NCBI GenBank assembly: GCA_015486445.1 | Contig: WFRT01000179.1 | Span: forward strand, 1 to 8,109 | Length of the DNA stretch: 8,109 nucleotides | Direction: 5' to 3' | From: Pseudomonadota bacterium | GTDB taxonomy: Bacteria; Desulfobacterota; Anaeroferrophillalia; Anaeroferrophillales; Tharpellaceae | Shown here: piece after piece, positions 1 through 5,706 of the stretch | How the letters are laid out: each line of letters begins with the position of its first letter | Numbering within the stretch: position 1 is the stretch's first letter | Position numbers and translations under genes: made by a program | The notes under the pieces: generated by a model | What the model saw: only the letters and a program-made list of their open reading frames with translations | What the model was told of the DNA's origin: nothing | Database searches by the model: none

Positions 1-324
1 CCCTCTTCCCGGCCGGGCGGGTTGTTACAAGAGTAAAATTGAGACGCTTGGGTTTGTCAATTGGTCTGTCTCAAAACCCTCTTCCCGGCCGGGCGGGTTG
101 TTACTGCAGTATCTACCCACCACTCCGGATGGGTACATCCGAGTCTCAAAACCCTCTTCCCGGCCGGGCGGGTTGTTACTTAGAGTATTTGCGTGTAACA
201 GTGGCGCAGAAAGAGGTCTCAAAACCCTCTTCCCGGCCGGGCGGGTTGTTACATTCAGGAGGTATTTGCAGCCGGTACTACTACGGCGTCTCAAAACCCT
301 CTTCCCGGCCGGGCGGGTTGTTAC
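1..324 (-). CRISPR. CRISPR array, leader-proximal end, continuing past the left edge
   Basis: There are four complete, identical 37-base repeats at 68-104, 143-179, 216-252 and 288-324, plus the last 28 bases of another at 1-28. On the plus strand each starts GTCTCAAAAC and ends GGGTTGTTAC. The four spacers are 29-67 (39 b), 105-142 (38 b), 180-215 (36 b) and 253-287 (35 b), and share no sequence. Transcription on the minus strand is inferred for three reasons. Read that way the repeat ends in TTTGAGAC, close to the ATTGAAAC-type 8-nt handle of type III crRNAs. AACCC and GGGTT in the minus-strand repeat can pair, so cutting at the stem base leaves exactly that handle. A good minus-strand promoter also lies at 394-423. 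The cas operon reads the same way. No repeat is degenerate, which fits the leader-proximal end. Confidence 0.98.
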
Positions 325-393
325 AACCGTAATTTCAAGGTTTTCAGAGAATAGCTGATTGGGCAAGGTAAGCTGTTTTTTCTGATTTTGTCT

Positions 394-423
394 TTCATAT
401 CACGGGGTTTCCTGGATTGTCAA
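394..423 (-). promoter_or_regulatory. predicted sigma70 leader promoter for the CRISPR array
   Basis: On the minus strand a perfect -35 box TTGACA (418-423) is followed by an 18-base spacer and the -10 box TATGAA (394-399). The -10 box is preceded by TG plus one base (400-402), which makes it an extended -10. Transcription would start near 387, leaving roughly 60 nt of leader RNA before the first repeat at 324. The -35 box lies two bases downstream of one copy of the 13-base motif (426-438), so a protein bound there could touch RNA polymerase. This is a prediction from consensus matching only. Confidence 0.7.
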
Positions 424-425
424 AA

Positions 426-439
426 AAAGTTTGAAGATG
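426..439 (+). repeat. 13-base motif, copy 1 (leader iteron next to promoter)
   Basis: Exact copy of AAAGTTTGAAGAT followed by G, in a run of seven A. It is the copy nearest the array and lies just upstream of the predicted leader -35 box. A degenerate version (AAAGTTCGCAGAT, 11 of 13 identical) follows at 456-468. Possible roles are a regulator or integration-host binding site, or a structural RNA element. The sequence alone does not decide. Confidence 0.85.
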
Positions 440-522
440 CAGGTTTTTCAGAGGCAAAGTTCGCAGATTTTTCCCAGTTCAAACCCGTAACCATCTGATT
501 TTACAGATATTCATTTTTGCAA

Positions 523-536
523 AAAGTTTGAAGATG
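523..536 (+). repeat. 13-base motif, copy 2
   Basis: Exact copy of AAAGTTTGAAGAT followed by G. Its right part TGAAGATG (529-536) has an inverted partner CATCTTCA at 562-569, allowing an 8-bp stem with a 25-base loop. The 14 bases at 527-540 also occur exactly on the minus strand at 3082-3095, across the start codon of cmr4. Confidence 0.85.
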
Positions 537-657
537 AGTTATAGCTGTCGCTGTTTTCGAACATCTTCAGAAAAAGCCGAAAACCGCCACTTGAATACGT
601 ACTGTAAGCAGTTGTTTTAATTGACACTTTCGACAAGGGCAAAATCCCGGAAAGGTG

Positions 658-671
658 AAAGTTTGAAGATA
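658..671 (+). repeat. 13-base motif, copy 3 (left arm of inverted repeat)
   Basis: Exact copy of AAAGTTTGAAGAT followed by A. It forms the left arm of an inverted repeat with copy 4 at 698-711. Confidence 0.85.
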
Positions 672-697
672 GCCGGCCCGGAAACCGGGTCAAAACC

Positions 698-711
698 GAT
701 CTTCAAACTTT
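698..711 (-). repeat. 13-base motif, copy 4 (right arm of inverted repeat)
   Basis: Exact copy of AAAGTTTGAAGAT followed by C, on the minus strand. It is the only exact copy in this orientation. Like copy 1, it is preceded by extra A residues (GAAAAAAAG on its own strand). Confidence 0.85.
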
Positions 712-788
712 TTTTCATCGGCAAGCCCCGCCTCAAGACAAACAAACTCAATCATTCCAACCGTTTAACAAGTTTCCCTTGATTTAAC

Positions 789-802
789 AAAGTTTGAAGA
801 TA
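789..802 (+). repeat. 13-base motif, copy 5
   Basis: Exact copy of AAAGTTTGAAGAT followed by A. It lies 24 bases from the stop codon of the last cas gene and overlaps the second unit of a TTTAACAA direct repeat (764-775 and 783-795). Confidence 0.85.
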
Positions 803-825
803 GTCAGGGACAGACCGGAGCGCTT

Positions 826-1731
826 CTACTGAAGTCCGGCCTTTATCAGAGTACCGACCTGCCAGCAGAGACGGGGCCGGGAGAAGGCCCCGCCGCTGCC
901 TTTTTCCCGGCTGTGTTCCCGGTAGGTTGCAAGTTGCGCCCGGCCGTGTATTTCTGCTCCGGCCTGCTCCTCTGCCACCGGCAGGGTCGCCGAGGTCAAA
1001 ACAGTTCCATGATCACCGAATTTCTGCCGGGAAAGATCTTCCGGCAGGCGGCCCGCTAACCGGCGCAGACGTTCAACCTTAATTTGGCCCCACCCCCGTT
1101 TGCGGCCGCCGCCGAGACGGGAGCCAGCAAGTGTGTCAATAATGCGTTGTTCATCCAGCGCCACCTCAACCTGACCGGTGAGTTTGACTTTGCCGGGCAG
1201 GCGGAAGCAGCCGATAAACATAAGCGGCACCAAAGCGTTGTTTTCGTTGTGAAAAACCGGGCTGATGAGGTCGGTTTCGTGAAGCGAGCCGGAAGATGTT
1301 GCCAGCCGCCGGGGGTCGGTGGCGTTGCCGGAGAGGCCGGAGAGGAGGAGGTTTTCAATTTCAGCTTCAGCCAGCGATTTCCGGCTGTCACTCTCTATTT
1401 TGAGCCCGGATTCCCCAACCGCCGCCGGATACCAGACCCGGCGGTTTCCGGTAAAAACCGGAATCCGGCAGCTTTGACCATAATCGAAAGAGGGAAACAG
1501 GCTGGAAAAAGCGCTCTCCCAGGGGCCGATTTGCGCTCCGATCTTATCGTAATCGTCCTTTAGCGGCCGGGTCTTGAGAAACCTGGTCAGGTGCGCGGTC
1601 AGAACCGCCCAGAGGAGGCGCCCGGGTATAAAAAGCTCACTTTTCTCGACCATGCCCAATGTACCGGCGCCAACCTGTAACGGACTGGTCAGGCGAATAA
1701 CAATTTCCCATTCAGTCAGATGTTCTTCCAT
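826..1731 (-). CDS. cmr3: Cas5-group RAMP protein, Cmr3-like
   Basis: A 301-residue RAMP-fold protein, last gene of the operon. The N-terminus has the RAMP opening strand and loop (LTSPLQVGAG, residues 14-23), then FIPGRLLWAVLTAHLTR (34-50), the helix that in Cmr3/Csx10-type proteins follows a 'PG' turn. A glycine- and basic-rich loop RLGGGRKRGWG (205-215) is the RAMP signature, and the C-terminus has a CWQVGT motif (289-294). Cas5-group proteins hold the crRNA 5' handle next to Cas10; that role is assigned from the family and from gene content, since every other Cmr-type subunit is already accounted for. The ATG at 1731 follows AGGAG (1736-1740) by only four bases, and the upstream cmr5 stop lies eight bases away, so translation is probably coupled. 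A Csx10-like label is possible; RAMP identity is secure, Cmr3 identity less so. Confidence 0.78.
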   Translation of the reverse strand: MEEHLTEWEIVIRLTSPLQVGAGTLGMVEKSELFIPGRLLWAVLTAHLTRFLKTRPLKDDYDKIGAQIGPWESAFSSLFPSFDYGQSCRIPVFTGNRRVWYPAAVGESGLKIESDSRKSLAEAEIENLLLSGLSGNATDPRRLATSSGSLHETDLISPVFHNENNALVPLMFIGCFRLPGKVKLTGQVEVALDEQRIIDTLAGSRLGGGRKRGWGQIKVERLRRLAGRLPEDLSRQKFGDHGTVLTSATLPVAEEQAGAEIHGRAQLATYREHSREKGSGGAFSRPRLCWQVGTLIKAGLQ

Positions 1732-1739
1732 AACTCTCC

Positions 1740-2126
1740 TCAGTTGGTTTTCGCGCCGTGACGGGCGTAGATCAGGGTCTGATTAACCAGCTTCTGCGCA
1801 AAAAACAGGGTTTGCAGGTTGTTGGTAAGTTGCTCGCGCAGGTGGGCTAATGATTGATTGATCAAATCCGGGCCGGGGTTGTCAGCCTCCGGGAAAATCG
1901 CGTCGACAACCGTTAACGGAGTCTCCGGATCGGTAAAAAGATGATTAAGAGCTTGTCCCACGAGCCGGCGCTCGGGCTTGCCGTTGAGCCATAAGAACAT
2001 GGCATAGAGCCCCTGCTGGTGAAGAATATTGAGAGCTGATGTAACGATATTATCGAGTTTTTTCTTATCCGGGCTTGAATTGACCATCTCCAGGCCATAG
2101 CGGGCGCTGATATAATCTATGTTCAT
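1740..2126 (-). CDS. cmr5: Cmr5-like small subunit of the type III effector complex
   Basis: A 128-residue, mostly helical protein of the usual small-subunit length (about 120-160). The middle carries a helix with LNILHQQGLYAMFLWLNGK (about 32-50), resembling the 'nominal length, single-subunit helix' of Cmr5. The C-terminus ends VNQTLIYARHGAK (114-126), a pattern typical of Cmr5-like proteins. Several Cmr5 copies normally line the inner side of the Cmr4 filament and contact the target RNA without a catalytic role. Its ATG overlaps the cmr4 stop as ATGA (2123-2126), behind GGAGG at 2136-2140, which indicates translational coupling. Small subunits diverge fast, so the assignment rests on size, helicity, the C-terminal motif and position between cmr4 and a Cas5-group gene. 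Confidence 0.85.
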   Translation of the reverse strand: MNIDYISARYGLEMVNSSPDKKKLDNIVTSALNILHQQGLYAMFLWLNGKPERRLVGQALNHLFTDPETPLTVVDAIFPEADNPGPDLINQSLAHLREQLTNNLQTLFFAQKLVNQTLIYARHGAKTN

Positions 2127-3088
2127 ACCGGCTCACCTCCGACCCGCAGAGGGTCAATCTGCAAACGCCCGAAACCACGAGTGGTCATGCCGCCGAGACC
2201 GACCTGCTCAATCCCGGGAAAGGAGAAAAGCTCAAGCATTGCGGTTGCCGTCTTCGGAGCGGCAAAGCCTTCCGGCCACAAGGTTTCCGACCAGCCGCCG
2301 CGATAGTCGTTTTCGATGATGTCAAAACCAAAAACCGCATTACGGACAACGGCTTCATAGGTAAAAAGCCCCTGGGAACTGGCGGCGCCGGTTTCCGGGT
2401 CGATAACGACCGAGGTCCGCACTTCCATGTTGTTATTGACCAGATTGGAAAAGAGCCACTCCGAAACGATGACCGCCCGTTCCGCAAAGCGTTCTTCAAG
2501 ACCGGCTTGCACCAGTTCCGCCACCGCCGGGACCCGGCCCTCCCCCCGGTCGAGCAGGAGCCAGCCGAGATTGAGCCGGCCTTCGGGAAACGGGCTTATG
2601 ACTTTGCCACCTTCAGGCTCAAGCCAGGTTTCACCGCCGTCATCGAGGCCGTCGCCGAGGTTGAGAAAATCTTTAAGCCGGGGTTTGGTGGTGATCCAGA
2701 TCGGCCCGCAGGCACTGCTTACCGGAAAGAGAATGAGCCGGGCATCGCTGAACTGCAGGATGCCCTGGGCGGAATCTGCCACCCCGCCGCCCCCTTGCGT
2801 TTGCGGAGTATAGCCGAAGCTGTAACAGACCGGGCATTTTTGCCAGGCATGTTTGAGGCGGCTGCCCCGGGTTGAAGCGCAGATGTCGGTTTTAACCTGT
2901 TCATCACGCAGCTTCAAATCAAGAAAGAACTTCAGCGCCCCGGAGAGGGTGGTGCCGGGAATCTTGGGGATTTCGGTTATCGGTTCGCGGACAACTGAAA
3001 GGTCGACCCGTCCCAGTCTCTCACCGCCGGTGCCGATATGGATCGGATCGATCGCGGTAGCGATAAATTTTTTTCTGTTCCAACTCAT
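2123..3088 (-). CDS. cmr4: Cmr4-like backbone RAMP (Cas7 group), probable target-RNA nuclease
   Basis: A 321-residue Cas7-group RAMP. Residues 14-36 (DPIHIGTG then RVDLSVVREP) match the Cmr4 N-terminus. D29 in the VDL motif corresponds to the loop aspartate that cuts target RNA in characterised Cmr4 proteins. KIPGTTLSGALK (42-53) is the RAMP helix, C70 with CPVC (85-88) is a likely zinc site, and LQFSDARLILFPV (111-123) and WLFSNLVNNNMEVRT (211-225) are strong family signatures. The glycine-rich loop is GLGGMTTRGFG (297-307). Multiple copies form the crRNA-bound filament and cleave target RNA at 6-nt steps. The ATG at 3088 is preferred over an in-frame TTG at 3094, because AAGGAG (3097-3102) is eight bases from the ATG. 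It begins two bases after the cas10 stop and overlaps cmr5 as ATGA. Confidence 0.93.
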   Translation of the reverse strand: MSWNRKKFIATAIDPIHIGTGGERLGRVDLSVVREPITEIPKIPGTTLSGALKFFLDLKLRDEQVKTDICASTRGSRLKHAWQKCPVCYSFGYTPQTQGGGGVADSAQGILQFSDARLILFPVSSACGPIWITTKPRLKDFLNLGDGLDDGGETWLEPEGGKVISPFPEGRLNLGWLLLDRGEGRVPAVAELVQAGLEERFAERAVIVSEWLFSNLVNNNMEVRTSVVIDPETGAASSQGLFTYEAVVRNAVFGFDIIENDYRGGWSETLWPEGFAAPKTATAMLELFSFPGIEQVGLGGMTTRGFGRLQIDPLRVGGEPV

Positions 3089-3090
3089 CT

Positions 3091-5691
3091 TCAAATCTCC
3101 TTGTTTTGTAAATGGATGTAGAAGTCGATTACGTCAAGCAAGAGCCCGGAAACTGCAGCCCGAACCAGCAGTTTCCGGTCACAGTGTTCAGGCGCGGGGT
3201 CAAGGTTGCTGGCGTTATCCAGAAAGATATAGCGGCCGTCGCTGCCCTTTTTCCCGAAAGCGTTGGGCGCGAACAGAAGCAGCTCACAGAAGCGCAGCAC
3301 CGCCGGGTCGTCGGCCCGCCAGTGCCGGCCCCATAATCTCTGTTTGCCGATCAAAGCGTTTTCAAACTGGCTTATCTGGCTGTGATTGAGCCTTTTCATC
3401 AATTCCCAGACGCGGCCAAAGACCTTCCACTCGGCCAACCGGTAAGGTTTGCGCAGACCGCCTAAATGATGCCGGATGGCCTCTTTTTTTATCGCGTAGC
3501 GGCGGGCGGCGGAATCGAGCAGCAGGAAGGTGAAACTTCCTTCATCGCCGAGCAGCCGGTCATCTATGTTTAAGGTATTGATATCCCGGTTTAGAACCTG
3601 GTCACCGGCGCTGGTGTCGAAACAGCTGTAACAGATATCCTCATTTAAACCGTTGCTGAGTTTTGCCGGAAGCAACCAGAGGTCGGCGGACGTTGCCGGT
3701 TCCCGACCACAGGAAAGCAGTTCCAACTGATGAAAATTATTCCCTGTCGATCGGTCAGAAATTTCAAATTCAGTTTTTCTGCCGGTCAGCAGCGGCCGCA
3801 GGCGGCTGCTGGCGGCAAGCACCACATAGAGGGGAAATTTATTGTAGAAGAAAATGGCGCCGAGACTAAGCGGCAGGCGGCCGCGCACCCGGGCAAACTC
3901 TTCTTCATACAGTTCCTGGAGGCGGCTGATCACCTGATCGGCATATTTGGCTGAAATAATAAATTCCAATCTCCTCGGGGAAAGGGTTATCGGGAACAGG
4001 CCGGGCTGGCAGATTTTGACAACTTCCCGCCGGAAACGAACAAAGAAATCCTCAAGGGTTTCATAGGCCCGGTAGAGCCGGGCCGGTGACGGGTTCTGAT
4101 TTCCCTTTTCCCCCTTGCGGACAGCTTTAATAAGAGTGCCGTCATAAAGCCGGTCGAGGGCAAAGGAGGCTGAAAACATTACCAGCTTGTTTTCCCCGGA
4201 GTCGGTATCGATCAGGCGGCCGAGATCGGAGGTTAAATGCTCATCCCGACGGTTGCGCCGGCGCTGGCTTCTTTCATCCCGGCGCCGCTCAAGGCAGGGG
4301 GCGCAGAGCTTCAGGCCGCGGGCGCTTTGCTTATCGGCACTTATTTGGCGGATACCGCAAATCTCGCAACGGCCGTGGGTCGATGTCACCACTGAAGAGC
4401 CGCCGCCGGTGCCTTTAAGCAGCGCCCGGACCGATTGCCGGCAGACGGCCTCACTTTGGAGCAGCGCGCGGCTCCGTTCAATAATCCTCTTGCCGGCTTC
4501 ACCTTCAAGTTTTTCGCCGGATTGGGAAAAATCGATGGCAAAGGGCAGGTTTTCGCAATGATTGTCAAAGAGCAGAGCCTCAATCTTTTCCGTCAGCAGC
4601 AGGCTTAACTCTTTTTCAAATTGTTCGTGCAATCCGGGGAAGACTTCCCGGTTGTCTTCAAACCAGGTATTAAGCCGGGGCAGCAGGAAAAGCTGGCGTG
4701 TTTCATCACGGTAGGTCTGGTTTCCGACCAGCAGTTCCTCCTCCATAAAAAGCACAAGGCTATCCTGGAGACTTTCAATCTGCGCCGCCATCCCGGCGAT
4801 GTCTCCGGCCTTCTGACCGCGTCCGAGGAGGTATTCCCGGTCGAAGGTGATCCTGACCAGGGTGAAATCGCCGGGATTAAACGATCTTTTCGTGGTCCGC
4901 TGGGGCACGCGATAGGGTTTTTCCGGGCTGAATTCGCCCTGGCTGAACTCGATCAGGGTCTTGGCCAGAAGGGCCTTGCCGATTGAAGCGGTCGAGAAAG
5001 CGTGGGCCCAGAGGGTGACATCGTTGCAGGGGTAACGGGTTTCGCCCAGGGCCCGGCGGAAACAGGGTTTAAGATCAGAGAAGAGTTTTTGCCGGTTGAT
5101 ATTTGAGAAATCGGCCTGGTTCAGGATAGTCTGAACCTCACCCAGGACATCCTGCCACTCCTCCTGCCGGTAGCCGAAAGGGGTGTCGATGACAAAAGCA
5201 TCGCCCAGTTGTGCCATAGGGTCTTTCTCGTTAGAGTCTTTATCGTTTTTAGAGCGGGAGGCTTTATCCATATCGGAATCGATGCCGTCACTGCCCGACC
5301 CGCCGCCATGCACCAGCCAGGCCAGAAGCGAGTATGTGGTGGCGCTGTTTTCGTGATGGTCGATAAAGGGGGCGGCGAGCGAGCCGAAGGTTTTCCGGTC
5401 AGGAATGTAGTAATCCTGGCCTTTATTTTCCTCTGCGGCGGAATAACGCAGGGCCTCAAGATCAAGTCCGGCAAGCGTAATTTCCTGATCCTTACCCACC
5501 AGGCGCTGCCAACGCTCCCGGCGGATCTCACGGACACTGCGCCCGCTTTTTTCGAGCTCGTCGGGCCGGCTGTGGTAGGCCGGGTTTTTGAGAAAATCGG
5601 GCTCCAGCTTGTCCAGGTCATGGAGCAGGGCCGCGGTTTCAGCCTGGATAATCGCTTTCCGGTTATTTTTGAGGGGGGCAAAAAGGTTCAT
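3091..5691 (-). CDS. cas10: Cas10/Csx11-like large subunit, HD intact, cyclase motif lost (type III-C)
   Basis: An 866-residue Cas10-family protein. The HD nuclease motif ALLHDLDKL (H24, D25) opens it, with a second His pair in FIDHHENS (H112, H113). A conserved DVTLWAHAFSTAS stretch (224-236) precedes Palm 1 (about 280-340, including YRDETRQLFLLP). A zinc finger has C442, C445, C463 and C466. In Palm 2 (about 565-635) the GGDD turn is replaced by LSPRRLEF (570-577), followed by RLPLSLGAIFFYNKFPLY (605-622), a pattern I associate with Csx11 proteins. Loss of GGDD means no cyclic oligoadenylate synthesis is expected, whereas HD-dependent DNA cleavage remains plausible. A Gly/Ser/Asp-rich insert (129-158) looks disordered. 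The ATG at 5691 is chosen over an in-frame TTG at 5715, because AAGGAG (5701-5706) is nine bases upstream and the TTG lies inside cmr6. Confidence 0.93.
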   Translation of the reverse strand: MNLFAPLKNNRKAIIQAETAALLHDLDKLEPDFLKNPAYHSRPDELEKSGRSVREIRRERWQRLVGKDQEITLAGLDLEALRYSAAEENKGQDYYIPDRKTFGSLAAPFIDHHENSATTYSLLAWLVHGGGSGSDGIDSDMDKASRSKNDKDSNEKDPMAQLGDAFVIDTPFGYRQEEWQDVLGEVQTILNQADFSNINRQKLFSDLKPCFRRALGETRYPCNDVTLWAHAFSTASIGKALLAKTLIEFSQGEFSPEKPYRVPQRTTKRSFNPGDFTLVRITFDREYLLGRGQKAGDIAGMAAQIESLQDSLVLFMEEELLVGNQTYRDETRQLFLLPRLNTWFEDNREVFPGLHEQFEKELSLLLTEKIEALLFDNHCENLPFAIDFSQSGEKLEGEAGKRIIERSRALLQSEAVCRQSVRALLKGTGGGSSVVTSTHGRCEICGIRQISADKQSARGLKLCAPCLERRRDERSQRRRNRRDEHLTSDLGRLIDTDSGENKLVMFSASFALDRLYDGTLIKAVRKGEKGNQNPSPARLYRAYETLEDFFVRFRREVVKICQPGLFPITLSPRRLEFIISAKYADQVISRLQELYEEEFARVRGRLPLSLGAIFFYNKFPLYVVLAASSRLRPLLTGRKTEFEISDRSTGNNFHQLELLSCGREPATSADLWLLPAKLSNGLNEDICYSCFDTSAGDQVLNRDINTLNIDDRLLGDEGSFTFLLLDSAARRYAIKKEAIRHHLGGLRKPYRLAEWKVFGRVWELMKRLNHSQISQFENALIGKQRLWGRHWRADDPAVLRFCELLLFAPNAFGKKGSDGRYIFLDNASNLDPAPEHCDRKLLVRAAVSGLLLDVIDFYIHLQNKEI
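3097..3102 (-). promoter_or_regulatory. ribosome binding site deciding the cmr4 start
   Basis: AAGGAG on the minus strand lies eight bases from the ATG at 3088, and only two bases from the alternative TTG at 3094, which is too close. It sits inside the end of the cas10 reading frame. The next bases, TTTGAAGATGAGTT (3082-3095), match leader motif copy 2 exactly. Confidence 0.8.
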
Positions 5692-5700
5692 GCCGCATTT

Positions 5701-5706
5701 CTCCTT
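5701..5706 (-). promoter_or_regulatory. ribosome binding site deciding the cas10 start
   Basis: AAGGAG on the minus strand lies nine bases upstream of the ATG at 5691 and overlaps the cmr6 stop codon (5705-5707). The TTG at 5715 has no such signal in front of it, so the shorter protein is the better model. Confidence 0.8.

Larger units (their letters stand above)
658..715 (+). terminator. long hairpin with T-run, terminator-like on plus strand
   Basis: Arms at 658-670 and 699-711 pair perfectly over 13 bp. An inner stem CCCGG/CCGGG with an AAA loop (677-689) makes a two-tier hairpin. On the plus strand it ends in seven T (709-715), as an intrinsic terminator would. On the minus strand the 3' arm is followed only by TTTCACCTTT, a weaker U tract, about 115-170 bases after the cas operon stop. 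It may therefore act as a bidirectional terminator, separating cas mRNA from array transcription or blocking antisense transcription. No plus-strand gene is visible upstream. Confidence 0.5.
325..825 (-). other. non-coding leader region between cas operon and array
   Basis: About 500 bases lie between the stop codon of the Cmr3-like gene and the first repeat. The stretch is more AT-rich than the genes. The only sizeable reading frame (minus strand, 511-693, 60 codons) has no recognisable protein character, and the 13-base repeats run through it. The region holds a predicted leader promoter, five exact copies and one degenerate copy of the motif AAAGTTTGAAGAT, one long inverted repeat and a short TTTAACAA direct repeat. 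It probably serves as the CRISPR leader and as the 3' untranslated region of the cas operon. The role of the motif copies is unknown. Confidence 0.7.

Noticed and set aside
39..48. TTGAGAC in the first spacer, resembling the repeat handle
   Set aside because: A seven-base match on the opposite strand from the handle is easily due to chance.
25..366. Open reading frames on both strands across the array (25-366 minus, 39-332 and 98-358 plus)
   Set aside because: Their proteins contain the same peptide once per CRISPR repeat, so they are translations of the array and not genes.
621..649. Plus-strand promoter beginning with TTGACA at 621
   Set aside because: No acceptable -10 box occurs at 16-18 bases; the nearest AT-rich hexamer is only 13 bases away.
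511..693. 60-codon minus-strand reading frame in the leader
   Set aside because: No recognisable protein features; the 13-base motif and the inverted repeat run through it.
658..711. Hairpin as a tracrRNA-like or CreTA-like RNA
   Set aside because: It has no complementarity to the CRISPR repeat that I can see, type III systems do not use tracrRNA, and no toxin frame is nearby.
426..802. 13-base motif copies as remnants of a second, decayed CRISPR array
   Set aside because: The units are only 13 bases, spacing is irregular and mostly over 90 bases, and one copy is inverted.
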